Source: Micromonospora nigra
Lineage (GTDB): Bacteria > Actinomycetota > Actinomycetes > Mycobacteriales > Micromonosporaceae
Direction: 5' to 3'
Assembly: GCF_900091585.1 (NCBI RefSeq)
Contig: NZ_FMHT01000003.1
Span: 3,711,501-3,775,500, forward strand
DNA: 64,000 nt
The position numbers were made by a program, and so were the translations under genes. Of this stretch, positions 16,619-25,240 are shown piece after piece. The notes under the pieces were generated by a model. It worked only from the letters and a program-made list of their open reading frames with translations, ran no database searches and was not told the DNA's origin. Position 1 is the first letter of the stretch; every line of letters begins with the position of its first letter.

Positions 16619-17638
16619 CTACCGCGACCTGGTCGCGTGTTGGCGTAGCCGGGCGTGGACGCCGCCGTAGGCGGGCGACCAGCCCGGCAGTGCAGCCGTG
16701 TCGACCGAGGCCAGGACGGTGTAGTTGGGGTCGCACACGTTCCCGACGGGTGCCCGCCCGGCCTGGGAGACCAGCTGGTAGGTGTCCAGGGTGTCCATGC
16801 CGGTGTGTTCGCTGGCCCAGCCGACGAGATCCGTGTGGGCGACCCGGTAGGCGTCTTCAAGGGGCCGGGCGCATCCGACCGACGCGATCGCGGTGTCGGT
16901 CTCCAACCGTGGCCACCCCGTCGACACGCCCTTGACCACCTCGACGGCCAGGGTGGTGACGGTGGCGATCTCGACGCCGACACCACACGCCTCACCGTCG
17001 CCTTGGCGGGCGTGGCCGTCGCCGAGGGCGAGCAGCGCCCCGTGCACGTTCACCCCCAGGTACACGGTGGTGCCGGCCTGCATGAGTGGGGTGTCGAGGT
17101 TGCCGCCGTGGATGTCCGGCACGATCGTCGCGCGGGCCTCGAACGCTGCGGGGGCGACGCCGATCGTGCCGATCATCGGCGCCAGCGGCAGGTCCACACT
17201 GTGGTCGGTTTCGGTGGCCTGGAACCTCACCGTGCCGGCCTTCCGATCGATGCCGTACATCCACACCCGCTCCTGCAGAGCCGGCTGCAAGGTGGCCGTG
17301 TGGGAGGTCGACGTCAGCGCCCCGAAGTGCGGGAACGTCGCCGACACCCCCCACTCCCGGGCCGGCTCGATCGACATGATGTGCACGGCGAGGGTGTCGC
17401 CGGGCTCGGCGTCCTCGACGAAGAACGGCCCCGACACCGGGTTCAGATAGGGCATCTGGCACACCTGCGATGGCAGATCCGCCGGACCGCGCACCCGCCC
17501 ACCGAAGCAGTCCTCGGTGAACACCTCCAGCACGTCCCCCGACCGCACGTGGACCACCGGCATCCGCCCGCCGAAGGTGTAAGCCAGCTCGTCCCGCGCC
17601 GGCCGGTACCTGATCCTGTCCGCCTCGTGTGTGGTCAT
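16619..17638 (-). CDS. acetamidase/formamidase-family protein
   Basis: A 339-aa FmdA/AmdA-family amidase, hydrolysing short amides to acid plus ammonia. Characteristic stretches are GDVLEVFTEDCFGGRV, PVSGPFFVEDAEPGDTL, WGVSATFPHFGAL, PLAPMIGTIGVAPA, DIHGGNLDTPLMQAGTTVYL and NVHGALLALGDGHARQGDGE. The ATG follows an AAAGG-like site, and a longer frame upstream only overlaps the permease gene. It is 5 bp downstream of an amino-acid/amide permease, which suggests uptake and breakdown of one substrate. Confidence 0.9.
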   Translation of the reverse strand: MTTHEADRIRYRPARDELAYTFGGRMPVVHVRSGDVLEVFTEDCFGGRVRGPADLPSQVCQMPYLNPVSGPFFVEDAEPGDTLAVHIMSIEPAREWGVSATFPHFGALTSTSHTATLQPALQERVWMYGIDRKAGTVRFQATETDHSVDLPLAPMIGTIGVAPAAFEARATIVPDIHGGNLDTPLMQAGTTVYLGVNVHGALLALGDGHARQGDGEACGVGVEIATVTTLAVEVVKGVSTGWPRLETDTAIASVGCARPLEDAYRVAHTDLVGWASEHTGMDTLDTYQLVSQAGRAPVGNVCDPNYTVLASVDTAALPGWSPAYGGVHARLRQHATRSR

Positions 17639-17643
17639 GCGGT

Positions 17644-19056
17644 TCACACCCTTTCCATCGTGAGGCGGGACGTCGACCCCTCGGCGGCGGTCATGCCCGA
17701 CAGCACCGGCCGCCGGCCGGTGGCGTACAGGCCGGCAAGGACCACCACCCCGAGGGCCAGCCACGCCAGTCCCAGCCGCTGCGCGGCGATGTCCGCGTTC
17801 ACCACGACGTAGGCGAGGATCACGAACCCGGCCGCCGGCATCACCAAATGGGCCCACCAATTTCGGCTACCGCGCCGCAGCAGGTAGTGCACGACCACAG
17901 ACACGTGCAGCACCAGGAACGCCACCATCGCCCCGAAGTTGATCAGCGACGACAACAGGGTGATCCCGTCGGCGCGCACCGACATGTACAAGCCGAGTGC
18001 GAGGGAGACGGCGCCGGTGAGCAGGGTCGCGTTGATCGGCACGCTGCGGCGCACCGAAACCTTCGCCAAGAAGGCAGGCAGCTGCCTGTCCCGGGCCATT
18101 GCGTACAACAGGCGCGACGTGGCCACCTGCGCCACCATCGAGTTCGGCAACCCCCACGCGATCGCCGTCGCCACCGCGCACAACGTCGCCAGCCAACCTC
18201 CGCCGGCCGCTGCGGCCGCGCCGTAGAAGGCGGTGCCGTTCGGATCTCCGTCACTGAGCAGTGAGGCCGGCTCGGGGACGAGCATCGCGGCCAGCCAGGT
18301 CTGGGCGATGAACAGCACCCCGGCCAGGACGAGGACGGCGGCCATGGCGCGGCCGATCTGGCGGGAGCCGCCCTTGGTCTCCTCGGCCAGCATGGAGATG
18401 CCGTCGAAGCCGAGGAAGGACAGCACCGCGATCGACACCGCCCCGGCCACGAGGGACCAGGTGAACGTGTCGGAGTTGTAGAAGGCGTCCCAACCGAACC
18501 GGCCCCTGCCCGAGGCGAGAGCCCAGCCGGCGACAGCGAGGAAGACCGCCAGGACGATCAACTCGCCGACGAGCATCACCCGGGTCACCATCGCGGTCAT
18601 CCGGATGCCGACCGAGTTGACGACCGTGTTGACCGCGACGAACCCGAGCAGCCACAACCAGACCGGCACCGCGGGCACGGTGGCGTGCATCGCCATCGAC
18701 GCCACCAGGTACAGCAGACCCGGCACGAGGACGTAGTCGAGCAGGATCACCCAGCCGGCCAGGAAACCGACCGGCGCGCTGATGCCCCGGCCGGCGTAGT
18801 TGTAGACGCTGCCCGATATCGGGAACGCCTTGACCATCTGCGCGTAGGAGAACGCCGTGAACACCAGCGCCACCACACCGACCGCGTAGGCCAGGGCCAC
18901 CATGCCACCGGAGCCGGCGTACACACTGCCGAAAATCGCCATCGGCGCGATCGGCACCATGTACACCAACCCATAGGACAACAGGTCCCGGAATCGCAGA
19001 TGGCGGCTCAACTCCTGCCGATACCCATATCGGGAGAGGTCATTTTGGAGACTCAT
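17644..19056 (-). CDS. APC-family amino acid/amide permease
   Basis: A 470-aa membrane protein with about 12 hydrophobic segments. Family landmarks include GLVYMVPIAPMAIFGSVY (TM1), SYAQMVKAFPISGSVYNYAG (TM2-loop), FLGFDGISMLAEETKGG (TM6) and LPNSMVAQVATSRLLYAMAR (TM8). The start ATG at 19056 has GAGGAG just upstream; a TTG-like start 12 bases earlier is less likely. It heads the operon with the amidase, so amide or amine uptake is a reasonable guess. It is transcribed divergently from the XRE-TPR regulator at 19336. Confidence 0.88.
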   Translation of the reverse strand: MSLQNDLSRYGYRQELSRHLRFRDLLSYGLVYMVPIAPMAIFGSVYAGSGGMVALAYAVGVVALVFTAFSYAQMVKAFPISGSVYNYAGRGISAPVGFLAGWVILLDYVLVPGLLYLVASMAMHATVPAVPVWLWLLGFVAVNTVVNSVGIRMTAMVTRVMLVGELIVLAVFLAVAGWALASGRGRFGWDAFYNSDTFTWSLVAGAVSIAVLSFLGFDGISMLAEETKGGSRQIGRAMAAVLVLAGVLFIAQTWLAAMLVPEPASLLSDGDPNGTAFYGAAAAAGGGWLATLCAVATAIAWGLPNSMVAQVATSRLLYAMARDRQLPAFLAKVSVRRSVPINATLLTGAVSLALGLYMSVRADGITLLSSLINFGAMVAFLVLHVSVVVHYLLRRGSRNWWAHLVMPAAGFVILAYVVVNADIAAQRLGLAWLALGVVVLAGLYATGRRPVLSGMTAAEGSTSRLTMERV

Positions 19057-19225
19057 TAGACTCCTCAAGTATTTCAGTCCTGGCCACTCTCACGATTTCG
19101 CAGCCGATTCGTCAGCGAGGCAACTGCTCGTCGGCACGAACCGTCGGTAATGATTTCGCCCGGCATGCGGACGGGTGTCTCAGCAGTGAGAATTACGCGT
19201 CCGGCCAGATCAGTCGATAGTGCCG

Positions 19226-19251
19226 ATGCGGACATACGGTATTGTCCGCAT
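19226..19251. promoter_or_regulatory. palindromic operator upstream of XRE-TPR gene
   Basis: ATGCGGAC, ten bases, GTCCGCAT: a perfect 8-bp inverted repeat, 84 bp before the regulator's GTG. A degenerate third half (GTCCGCGT) follows at 19258-19265. The same palindrome with a nine-base spacer lies at 24871-24895 between the second regulator and the lanthipeptide operon. A binding site for one or both XRE proteins is the simplest reading. Confidence 0.6.
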
Positions 19252-19335
19252 GCAACTGTCCGCGTAGCGTTCGACCACGTACGGTCAGACCTGTCCAGAT
19301 GAGGCAGCGAGGGCAGACGACACCCAGGAGTACCG

Positions 19336-20568
19336 GTGGCGCAAACTCCACGGCAGCTGACCCCGCATCGTTCGGCGCTGCACGGATTCGGTGCCGCGCT
19401 TCGGCGGTGGCGCGAGTGCCGAGGGCTGTCCCAGCGTGCTCTAGGCAGGCTGGTGCACGTCAGCGGTGACCTCGTCGGCAAGGTTGAGAAGGCCGAACGT
19501 TGGCCGTCTGCCCGCTTCATCGAGTCTTGTGAGAGCGCGCTGGAAGCGGGTGGTGAGCTGGTCGGCCTTCTGCCGGGCCTTCAGAGTGAGCGTCAGCTCG
19601 CCAGCGTCGGCTACCGCTTGGTCGACGGTGCGGAGGGCCAGCTTCAGGCCTGCATCGATCATCCCGACGAGCCCGACCTGCTCCGCTCATGGCACGAGCA
19701 GCTCGTCGGTCTGGCCACTGCCGGAAACCGCATCGGTTACGCCGGGATGGCGTCTACCGCCCATGCACAGATCAGCGCCGCAGCCGCCATCGGGCGGCGA
19801 AGGCGCTTAGCCGACCGCCGGGACGTACTAATCGCGCAGGCGCTGTGGGCGGAGTTCCTCAGCTGGATCGACGAGCAGAGCGATGGCACCGAGGCTGACG
19901 CCTGGTTGCGACGCGCCCAGCAGCACGCCGTCGAAGCTAAGGCGCCAGCGTTGACAAGCTACGTCCTGATGAGGCAGAGCCAACGCGCCCTCGAGCGCTT
20001 CGATCCGCGTAATGCCATCGCCTTGGCGCAGCGGGCGCTGGAGGAGGTTCGGTTACCCGGCCGTATCCGCGCTCTACTGCTGATCCGGCAAGCTCAGGCC
20101 TACGCGATGGGAGGTGACCAGTACGCCTGTGCAGCCAGCATCGACAAGGCGCACAGGGGCGCCGGCAGCGCCGACTGGGGCTCGGAACTGCCGATCGATG
20201 TTGGCGTCCATTGCGATCCGGTGTACGTGGCTGCCCACGAAGCGCAATGCCGTCTGCTCCTCGGCCAACCGGCGGCTGCAGCCGATCTCTACGAGCAACT
20301 CCTGCGCCATTGGCCAGATCAGTGGCGCGTCGACGAGGCCCTTTGGCGATCGGCCCTGTCCACCGCCTACGTCAACAGTGGCGACGTCGAGCGCGCGGCG
20401 ACCGAGGCCGCCAACGCCTTGGCCTTGGCCACTGGTACCTCCTCCGCGCGGGCTCTGCGCTGGTTGAACCCGACGGTGGTGGCCCTTCGCCAGCAGACAG
20501 CCGTTCCGGAGGCGGCGGCCTTTGTGCTCGCCTATCGGCAGGCGACTCTCGAAGCGTGCAACCATTAG
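19336..20568 (+). CDS. XRE-family regulator with TPR-like domain
   Basis: A 410-aa protein. The N-terminal helix-turn-helix is at about 17-58 (FGAALRRWRECRGLSQRALG, VSGDLVGKVEKAERWPS). The rest is alpha-helical repeats of the TPR type (AWLRRAQQHAVEAKAPALTS, ALAQRALEEVRLPGRIRAL, ALSTAYVNSGDVERAATEAA). The GTG start has AGGAG spaced correctly. It precedes the creatininase-like gene by three bases, so the two are cotranscribed. Such regulators often control neighbouring RiPP genes in response to a small ligand; that is inference here. Confidence 0.88.
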   Translation: MAQTPRQLTPHRSALHGFGAALRRWRECRGLSQRALGRLVHVSGDLVGKVEKAERWPSARFIESCESALEAGGELVGLLPGLQSERQLASVGYRLVDGAEGQLQACIDHPDEPDLLRSWHEQLVGLATAGNRIGYAGMASTAHAQISAAAAIGRRRRLADRRDVLIAQALWAEFLSWIDEQSDGTEADAWLRRAQQHAVEAKAPALTSYVLMRQSQRALERFDPRNAIALAQRALEEVRLPGRIRALLLIRQAQAYAMGGDQYACAASIDKAHRGAGSADWGSELPIDVGVHCDPVYVAAHEAQCRLLLGQPAAAADLYEQLLRHWPDQWRVDEALWRSALSTAYVNSGDVERAATEAANALALATGTSSARALRWLNPTVVALRQQTAVPEAAAFVLAYRQATLEACNH

Positions 20569-20571
20569 CCC

Positions 20572-21288
20572 GTGGATCTGATCACCACGGCGACGAGTAC
20601 CGACGAGTCCGAGCGAGCGGCGTCCGTCGCGGTCCTCCCGGTCGGGAGTTTCGAACAGCACGGTGCCCACCTGCCGCTGGTAACGGATACGATCGTGGCG
20701 TGCGCGATCGCGAAGGCAGTCGCCGAGCGCTACGGCCTATTTCTGCTGCCGCCTGTGACGATCTCATGCTCCCACGAGCACTCGGCGTGGCGTGGAACGG
20801 TCAGCGTAAGAGCCACAACTCTCGCCGCCGTCGTCGTTGACATCGCTGACTCCCTGCGTGATTCGGGCATCGATCGGCTCGCTGTGATCAACGGACACGG
20901 TGGGAACTACGCGCTTGCCAACGTCGTTCAGGAAGCCAACGTCGCCGGACCGGCGATGACTCTGTTTCCCGCTCGGGCCGACTGGGACGACGCTCGAGTT
21001 GCCGCCGGCCTGCACAGCACAGCCCACCAGGACATGCACGCTGGTGAGCTCGAGGTTTCGCTGCTTCTGCACGTTGCGCCCGAAGTTGTGCGTGATGGCT
21101 TCGAGCATGCCGACCACCTAGCGGACGATCGACGTCACCTCTTAACGCGGGGCATGAGTGGCTACACCACCAGCGGCATCATTGGTCTGCCGTCCCACGC
21201 CACCGCGGCCAAGGGCAAAGCCGTACTCGAAGACCTTGTCCGCTCTTTCGCCGACCATTACGGCCTTCTGCCGGGACCCAAGGCATGA
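20572..21288 (+). CDS. creatininase-family amidohydrolase (MftE-like)
   Basis: A 238-aa metal hydrolase of the creatininase fold. Conserved metal ligands are visible: VGSFEQHGAHLPLVTDT (E28, H30, D39), INGHGGN (H109) and DMHAGELE (E159, with H156). The length is typical. The family includes creatininase, FAPy deformylase and MftE, which cleaves the mycofactocin precursor peptide. Beside a lanthipeptide operon, a peptidase role such as leader or core trimming is plausible but unproven. It starts at GTG three bases after the regulator's stop. Confidence 0.88.
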   Translation: MDLITTATSTDESERAASVAVLPVGSFEQHGAHLPLVTDTIVACAIAKAVAERYGLFLLPPVTISCSHEHSAWRGTVSVRATTLAAVVVDIADSLRDSGIDRLAVINGHGGNYALANVVQEANVAGPAMTLFPARADWDDARVAAGLHSTAHQDMHAGELEVSLLLHVAPEVVRDGFEHADHLADDRRHLLTRGMSGYTTSGIIGLPSHATAAKGKAVLEDLVRSFADHYGLLPGPKA

Positions 21289-21531
21289 TCAGGAATGATG
21301 CTGGACGACAGCTGCTGTCCGCATCGACATTGCTCCGGGGAGCGATCGGGCGGGAAGTTTGCAAGGTGATCCGAGGGCTGGACAAGGTGCTCGGACGTAG
21401 AGTCGGCCACGTCTAGGCGCTCACGCCGGCCCGGAAGACCGCGCCCTGTCGGTGGCCGCGCCGGTGTCCCGGCGAGCGGTTGACGAGCCCGCCGTCGTCC
21501 GGCCCGCGTGGAAGTTGTTCGAGGAGGACCC

Positions 21532-23334
21532 GTGAGGCTGGGCGACAGGATCGCTGAAGTGTCAGTGGACGACGCCGTCCGCGCCTCGGTGAGCTATGAC
21601 CAGCTGCGTACCGGCGATGACGGCCTGTTTTGGCTGGAGACTCGCCCCGACGCTGGCGGGGGTACGACGGTGACACGTTGGCGGCCGGGCGAGGGCAAGC
21701 GTGATGTCAGTCCGGTGGGCTTCGATGTCGCCAGCGGCGTTCACGCGTACGGGGGCGGGTCGTTCGCTGTCGCCGAGGGGACGTTGTGGTGCGTCGGCGG
21801 GGATGGCCTCTACCGGAGCCGTCGTCGCGACGATCAAGTCGAATTGATCGTCCCTGGATGCTTCGGTGACCTGACGGTCGGCGACGGCGAGTTGCTGGCT
21901 GTGCGGGAGTCGGGGCAGGGTGACGAACTCGTCGCGGTGTCGCTCACCGCTGCTCCGAAGGTGCGGACTCTCGTCTCGTCCCTGGGGTTTCTCGGTGCGC
22001 CTCGGCCGGGTCCGGGTTGGTTGGCCTGGACTGCGTGGAGTGAGCGCGCCATGCCGTGGGACGCGTGTGAGTTGTGGGTGGCGTTCTACTCGTCGCGTGG
22101 TCAGGTCGGCGGTGCAGTGAGACTGGCCGGCGGTCCGGAGGAGTCTGCGGTGGAGCCGCGGTGGGGGCCCGACGGGGCGTTGTACTTCGTGTCGGACCGC
22201 AGTGGTTGGTGGAACCCCTACCGGTGGGACGGCCACCGGGTGGAGGCGGTGGCGCCGATCGCGGGTGAGTGTGCTGCGGAGCCGTGGGAGTTGGGTTACG
22301 CGTCGTATGGCTTCCTCGACGACGGTCGGGTCGTCGTGGCGGTGCAGGAGGGGCCGCGACACCGCCTTGTCGTCATCGAGGCCGACGGCATTATCCGCCC
22401 GGTCGACCTGCCGTACACGTCGATCAAGCCGTACCTGGCCGTTCGAGGGACGACGGTGGCGTTGATCGGATCGTCGCCGACCGTAGCCCCGCAGGTCGCG
22501 ATCGTGGACCTGGCTGACGCTGACCCCCAGGTGGAGGTGCTTGCCAGGTCGGAGCATGCCGGACTCGACGGGGCGCGAGTGTCGACGCCGACGGAGCTGC
22601 GCGTTCGGATGGCCAGTGGTCGGGAGGTGCTTGCCCTGGTGTATCCGCCGACGGGCGCGGCGGCGGACTGGCAGGCGCCGGTGATCGTGCGGGCCCATCC
22701 CGGGCCTACCGCCTCCTGCCTGCTGCGCCTGGACTGGCAGGCGCAGTTCTTCACCAGCCGCGGGTTCGCCGTCGTTGATGTCGACTACCTGGGTAGCACC
22801 GGGTACGGCCGGGTGTTCCGGGAGTCGTTGTACGGCCGGTGGGGTCTGGACGACGTCGATGACTGCGCGGCGGTGGCGGTTCACCTGCTGTCGGCGGGGC
22901 GGGCGGTGCCGGGGCAGGTGTTCATCCGTGGTGCCAGCGCCGGTGGCTACACCGCGTTGCACGCGGTGGCCCAGGACGGCCCGTTCGCCGCTGCCACCGC
23001 CGTGTCGGCGATCGTGGATCCTGACCGGTGGGCGCAGACGGTGCCCCGGTTCCAGCGGGCGCACGCGAAGCGGCTGCGAGGTGGTGCCGGCCGGGTCCGT
23101 GCCGCCGCTGTCCAACGGCCGGTGCTGCTCATTCACGGCACCGCCGACGAGGTGGCCGTGGTCGAGGATGTCCGCGAACTCGCCGACGAGTTGACGTCTC
23201 TCGGTATGGCGCCCGAGGTGCTGCTTCTTGCTGATGTCGGCCACTACGTGGCGTCGTCCCGTCGAGCGGGCGCGGCGCTGGAGGCGGAGCTGGCTCACTA
23301 CCGCTCCGTGATGGCGGATGCCGCCAACGACTAA
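21532..23334 (+). CDS. prolyl-oligopeptidase family (S9) peptidase
   Basis: A 600-aa serine peptidase. The N-terminal two thirds is a beta-propeller (repeats such as WGPDGALYFVSDRSGWWN and YGFLDDGRVVVAVQEGPRH); the C-terminal third is an alpha/beta hydrolase. The triad is visible: Ser469 in RGASAGGYTAL, Asp539 in HGTADEVAVVED, His571 in DVGHYVA. The oxyanion and strand region is RAHPGPTASC, and GFAVVDVDYLGSTGYGR is typical of S9C. GTG at 21532 with GAGGAGG is preferred over GTG 21508. No signal peptide is seen, so it is cytoplasmic. A candidate leader protease for the nearby lanthipeptide. Confidence 0.9.
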   Translation: MRLGDRIAEVSVDDAVRASVSYDQLRTGDDGLFWLETRPDAGGGTTVTRWRPGEGKRDVSPVGFDVASGVHAYGGGSFAVAEGTLWCVGGDGLYRSRRRDDQVELIVPGCFGDLTVGDGELLAVRESGQGDELVAVSLTAAPKVRTLVSSLGFLGAPRPGPGWLAWTAWSERAMPWDACELWVAFYSSRGQVGGAVRLAGGPEESAVEPRWGPDGALYFVSDRSGWWNPYRWDGHRVEAVAPIAGECAAEPWELGYASYGFLDDGRVVVAVQEGPRHRLVVIEADGIIRPVDLPYTSIKPYLAVRGTTVALIGSSPTVAPQVAIVDLADADPQVEVLARSEHAGLDGARVSTPTELRVRMASGREVLALVYPPTGAAADWQAPVIVRAHPGPTASCLLRLDWQAQFFTSRGFAVVDVDYLGSTGYGRVFRESLYGRWGLDDVDDCAAVAVHLLSAGRAVPGQVFIRGASAGGYTALHAVAQDGPFAAATAVSAIVDPDRWAQTVPRFQRAHAKRLRGGAGRVRAAAVQRPVLLIHGTADEVAVVEDVRELADELTSLGMAPEVLLLADVGHYVASSRRAGAALEAELAHYRSVMADAAND

Positions 23335-23340
23335 CGGGGG

Positions 23341-24726
23341 CTACACGGCCGCCAGCGGTAGTCGGTGACGCACGTACTCGCCGAACTCGCGGACCTCCGG
23401 CTCGCATCGGTAGGGCTCGAGGTCGGCCTGTACCTCGACGATGCGCTGCAGGCAGCGGTGTGAGGTGGTTCGTGCGGCGTGGTCGACGGCCTCGCGTGCG
23501 GTGGCGCAGGCTTCGTCGATGCGGCCGGCGGCGGCCAGCGACGAGGCCAGGAGCGCGGTGTCGATGGCGAGTCGCCGGACGTGGGTGGGGCTCAGGGCGG
23601 TGAGGGCGTCGCCCAGGTGCCGTTGGGTGTGCTGCGGTCGGCCCAGGTCGTGGAAGCAGTGGGCGATCTCGTCGGCGAGGTACGCCGCGTCGAAGTACCC
23701 GATCCACGCCGGCTCGTCCTCGGGCTTGGCACGGGCCAGTTGCCTTTCCGCGATGTCGAGGTGGGTCAGGCAGTCTTCTTCGCGTCCAAGGCGGGCGTGC
23801 GTGCGCGCCACCACCGCATGTAGCGCGGCTGCCACGGCGGGCGTCGCCTGGGTCTCGCTTCCTCTCACCGCCGTCAGCGCCATCCTGCGTGCCGGGTCGG
23901 GGTGGCCGCAGTGCAGTGCGAGGTGGCCGATGTTCACGGCGAGCAGGTAGCTGCCGTACAGGCGGTCGTCGGCGGCCTCTGTCAGACGTAGGGCGCGAAG
24001 GTAGCGGCGCTGGGCGAGGCCATGGGCGCCGGTGTCGACCGCCTGGTACCCGCAGAGCTCGAAGAATCCCGCCGCCAGTGCGTAGAGGTGGCGGCCGACA
24101 GTCTCGGAGGTGGGAGTGTTCGCCAACAGCCGGTTCAGTTCGCCTTCGACGTACCGCTGCACCTGCGCGTGGACTCGTCCGGCGCCGTGGGTGTGGTCCA
24201 ACTGCCGGAACATCGCCAGTGCGGTCTCCGCCGCATGAAGATCCTCTTCGTCGACCTGGTCGGGTGAGCCGGGTCGTCCGGCCACGGGCGGCCGGGGTCC
24301 CGCCGCAGCGTTCAGCCAGTCGAGGGCGGCGCGGTCGAGAACGCCGGGCTGGAAGGGAACACGGACGACCATGCCCGCCACCCCGGGCTTCTCCTCCAGT
24401 TGGGTGGGCAGCAGGGGGTCTGCGTTGCCAGAGCCGCTCGGGGGAGTTGCCCGCTTGTTCTCGCTGTTGCGGCTTTCCTCGAGAAGAGGCAGCAGGCGGG
24501 TCAAGGCCCCTCCGGCCTTCAACGCCCTGTCGCAGGCCTCGACGAATTCCCGGGATGGGAAACGGTCCGCTGTCTCGATCCGACGCACCAGGTCGGCGCT
24601 GAAGCGGATCATCGCGCCGAGTCGCGCCTGGGAGAGGTTGGCCCGTTCCCGTAGCCGACGCAGCTCGGCTCCGAAGAAGTGGCGCTCGGACAGGGACGGC
24701 TGGAGCATCCGCGGGGTCTGGCCCAT
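23341..24726 (-). CDS. XRE-family regulator with TPR domain (second copy)
   Basis: A 461-aa regulator similar in design to the one at 19336: helix-turn-helix at about 18-60 (GAELRRLRERANLSQARLGA, FSADLVRRIETADRFPS), a variable linker, and TPR-like helices (LALHCGHPDPARRMALTAV, IAHCFHDLGRPQHTQRHLGD, TALLASSLAAAGRIDEACAT). It converges on the S9 peptidase (6-bp gap between stops) and is divergent from the FxLD methyltransferase operon. The shared palindrome lies 145 bp upstream of its start. Confidence 0.88.
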   Translation of the reverse strand: MGQTPRMLQPSLSERHFFGAELRRLRERANLSQARLGAMIRFSADLVRRIETADRFPSREFVEACDRALKAGGALTRLLPLLEESRNSENKRATPPSGSGNADPLLPTQLEEKPGVAGMVVRVPFQPGVLDRAALDWLNAAAGPRPPVAGRPGSPDQVDEEDLHAAETALAMFRQLDHTHGAGRVHAQVQRYVEGELNRLLANTPTSETVGRHLYALAAGFFELCGYQAVDTGAHGLAQRRYLRALRLTEAADDRLYGSYLLAVNIGHLALHCGHPDPARRMALTAVRGSETQATPAVAAALHAVVARTHARLGREEDCLTHLDIAERQLARAKPEDEPAWIGYFDAAYLADEIAHCFHDLGRPQHTQRHLGDALTALSPTHVRRLAIDTALLASSLAAAGRIDEACATAREAVDHAARTTSHRCLQRIVEVQADLEPYRCEPEVREFGEYVRHRLPLAAV

Positions 24727-25240
24727 AGCACCGCCTCCTCGTGACTGTTCGCACCACTATGGCGATGATCAGCGTGACTGTCGCGCACATAGGGTCACTC
24801 GGTGTTTAGCGCGGCGCAACCACGAACACCGAGATGCGTAGGTGCGGGAGACGCCCATCCGGTGGCGCAGATGCGGACAACCGCTTCGTCCGCATGCTCG
24901 GCATTCACTCCACCGGCTCGACGGGCGAGTGTGGAGACGTGCCGTTGGCTGCTCGTCAGATCCGCCACCGACTTAGCACGGGAGGCTGCAGTGCAGCAGG
25001 AGTCCGTTCCGCGCCGTGATCTTGGTACTGCGGCTGCCCCGGCCTTCCTGCCGCACGAACGATCATGCCCATGGGCATCTGGGCGCTTACCCGGGCGCCC
25101 ATGAGCGCCAGTAGGACGCGACCTTCGACCGGCAGCACATCGACTTGAGATACCCGTGTGACTTGGCGAGTCCAGCGGCTTGACGCTCTGTTGGGCCCGA
25201 AGAAGAGCGGTACGGCGGGCCACCCGATCGGGAGGCCCTG
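24727..25240. other. 514-bp divergent intergenic region of the lanthipeptide locus
   Basis: No convincing gene. It holds two near-direct copies of GTGACTGT..CGCAC (from 24741 and 24774); the second sits in a GTGAC-N15-GTCAC dyad (24774-24798). The 25-bp palindrome at 24871-24895 follows. GGGAGG at 25230-25235 serves the methyltransferase start. The region must carry the promoters of both the regulator and the lanthipeptide operon, but I cannot place -10/-35 boxes with confidence. Confidence 0.5.
24871..24895. promoter_or_regulatory. palindromic operator upstream of FxLD operon
   Basis: ATGCGGAC, nine bases, GTCCGCAT; both arms are identical to the palindrome at 19226-19251. It lies between the divergent XRE-TPR gene and the FxLD methyltransferase. 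A single half-site GTCCGCAT also occurs near 21316, before the S9 peptidase. A common regulator for the whole 19-31 kb locus is the likely explanation. Confidence 0.62.

Noticed and set aside
21562..23298. A long minus-strand frame
   Set aside because: It lies opposite the S9 peptidase with intact triad; composition is Arg/His-rich as in high-GC shadows.
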